5,751 bases of DNA. Source: JBLIAZ01 sp047632015. Lineage in GTDB: Bacteria > Bacteroidota > Bacteroidia > Flavobacteriales_C > GCA-002722245. The position numbers and the translations under genes were made by a program. Positions 5,301-5,751 of the stretch are shown piece after piece. Positions within the stretch are counted from its first letter, which is position 1. Each line of letters opens with the position of its first letter. The notes under the pieces were generated by a model, which saw only the letters and a program-made list of their open reading frames with translations, was not told the DNA's origin and ran no database searches. The stretch covers positions 1-5,751 of the forward strand of contig JBLIBC010000180.1 in assembly GCA_047632015.1 (NCBI GenBank). Direction: 5' to 3'.

Positions 5301-5751
5301 ATTACTTGTTGTTGCTGTGTTACTGTTTGTGGTGTGCTCTTGTAAAAAAGATCGTCCCGAGGAGAATGTTTTTGTGTCTGAGATTAGTGGGGAGCAAGGT
5401 GTATACATAGGAAGTGAGGGGAATTTCCAATTTGGAAATGCTTCACTTTCCTATTATGACATTAATTCAAATGAGATAAGTCCAAAAGTATATGAAAACG
5501 CTAATGGGAGTAAGGTTGGTGACGTATTGCAATCAATACATCAAAAAGGCAATACTTTGTACCTGGTGGTGAATAATTCAGGGAAAGTGGAATTAATTGA
5601 TCAATTTACTTTTAAAAATAAAGGGACTATTTCAGGCTTTAGTTCACCGCGTTATTTTTTAACTGTGAGTAACAGCAAAGCTTATGTAACTGATTTGTAT
5701 GCTAGCGCGATTGCTGTTGTTGATTTAAATAAATTGGAAATTACTAAATCA
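5293..5751 (+). CDS. BtuG-like YncE/DUF5074 beta-propeller lipoprotein (5' part, cut by window edge)
   Basis: The first 153 codons are present; the frame is open to the last base. The start ATG overlaps the previous stop in ATGAATAG (8 bases), so translation is probably coupled. Residues 1-17 form a lipoprotein signal, LLFVVCSC, with Cys17 (or Cys14/15 region) as the likely lipid anchor. It is followed by KKDRPEE, a charged stretch like the surface-export signals of Bacteroidota lipoproteins. The mature part shows propeller-blade repeats: GVYIGSEGNFQFGNASLSYYD, then LYLVVNNSGKVELID, PRYFLTVSNSKAYVTDLYAS and IAVVDLNKLEITKS. The opening GVYIxxEGNFxxGNASLSYYD is typical of DUF5074/YncE-like proteins. 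Known: BtuG in gut Bacteroides is a seven-bladed surface lipoprotein that caps BtuB and binds B12 very tightly. By context this gene probably does the same job. Roughly half of the expected protein lies outside the window. Confidence 0.85.
   Translation, partial: MNRLLVVAVLLFVVCSCKKDRPEENVFVSEISGEQGVYIGSEGNFQFGNASLSYYDINSNEISPKVYENANGSKVGDVLQSIHQKGNTLYLVVNNSGKVELIDQFTFKNKGTISGFSSPRYFLTVSNSKAYVTDLYASAIAVVDLNKLEITKS

Noticed and set aside
4321..5408. Minus-strand open frames at 4321-4509, 4801-4995 and 5190-5408
   Set aside because: All lie antisense to well-supported secreted-protein genes and read as low-complexity shadow translations.
1..5751. CRISPR array, tRNA/rRNA genes, insertion sequence ends or phage genes
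   Set aside because: I saw no regularly spaced repeats, cloverleaf, transposase-like protein or terminal inverted repeats. The only long repeat is the duplicated riboswitch module.

Overview
The window looks like part of a Bacteroidota chromosome, most likely a free-living member of the Flavobacteriales or a related group. The DNA is AT-rich, and the promoter-like boxes fit the Bacteroidota TAnnTTTG -7 consensus. Two secreted proteins end in C-terminal type IX secretion (T9SS) sorting domains with a YPNP motif. Everything that can be interpreted points to one theme, vitamin B12 (cobalamin) sensing and capture at the cell surface. All genes are on the + strand.

Region 1 (about 59-1069) is a relic. 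It begins with a promoter box and a cobalamin riboswitch that has lost several conserved bases. A multiply frameshifted pseudogene of the DUF71/COG2102 PP-loop ATPase family (related to diphthine-ammonia ligase) follows. A branch of that family has been linked to B12 salvage by comparative genomics.

Region 2 (about 1139-1440) is a second, intact copy of the same promoter plus riboswitch module. After it comes a leader with three visible pairing possibilities: a hairpin that buries the btuB start codon, a 9-bp complement to the aptamer core, and a 7-bp complement to the 3' terminal hairpin.

Region 3 (1441 to the right edge) is a tight operon of four genes. They are a BtuB-type TonB-dependent receptor (1441-3369), a DUF4465 protein with a T9SS tail (3383-4345), an uncharacterised surface protein with a T9SS tail (4308-5300), and a YncE/DUF5074-like beta-propeller lipoprotein resembling BtuG (5293 onward, cut by the window edge). 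Gaps are 13, -38 and -8 nt, with no terminator between genes.

Inferred model: B12 represses the operon through the riboswitch. When B12 is scarce, the cell displays a BtuG-like lipoprotein and two T9SS-exported surface proteins that probably bind or hand over cobalamin to BtuB, which imports it using TonB energy. The least understood parts are the third gene and the wiring of the leader. The dead upstream module suggests loss of a B12-salvage step while uptake was kept.
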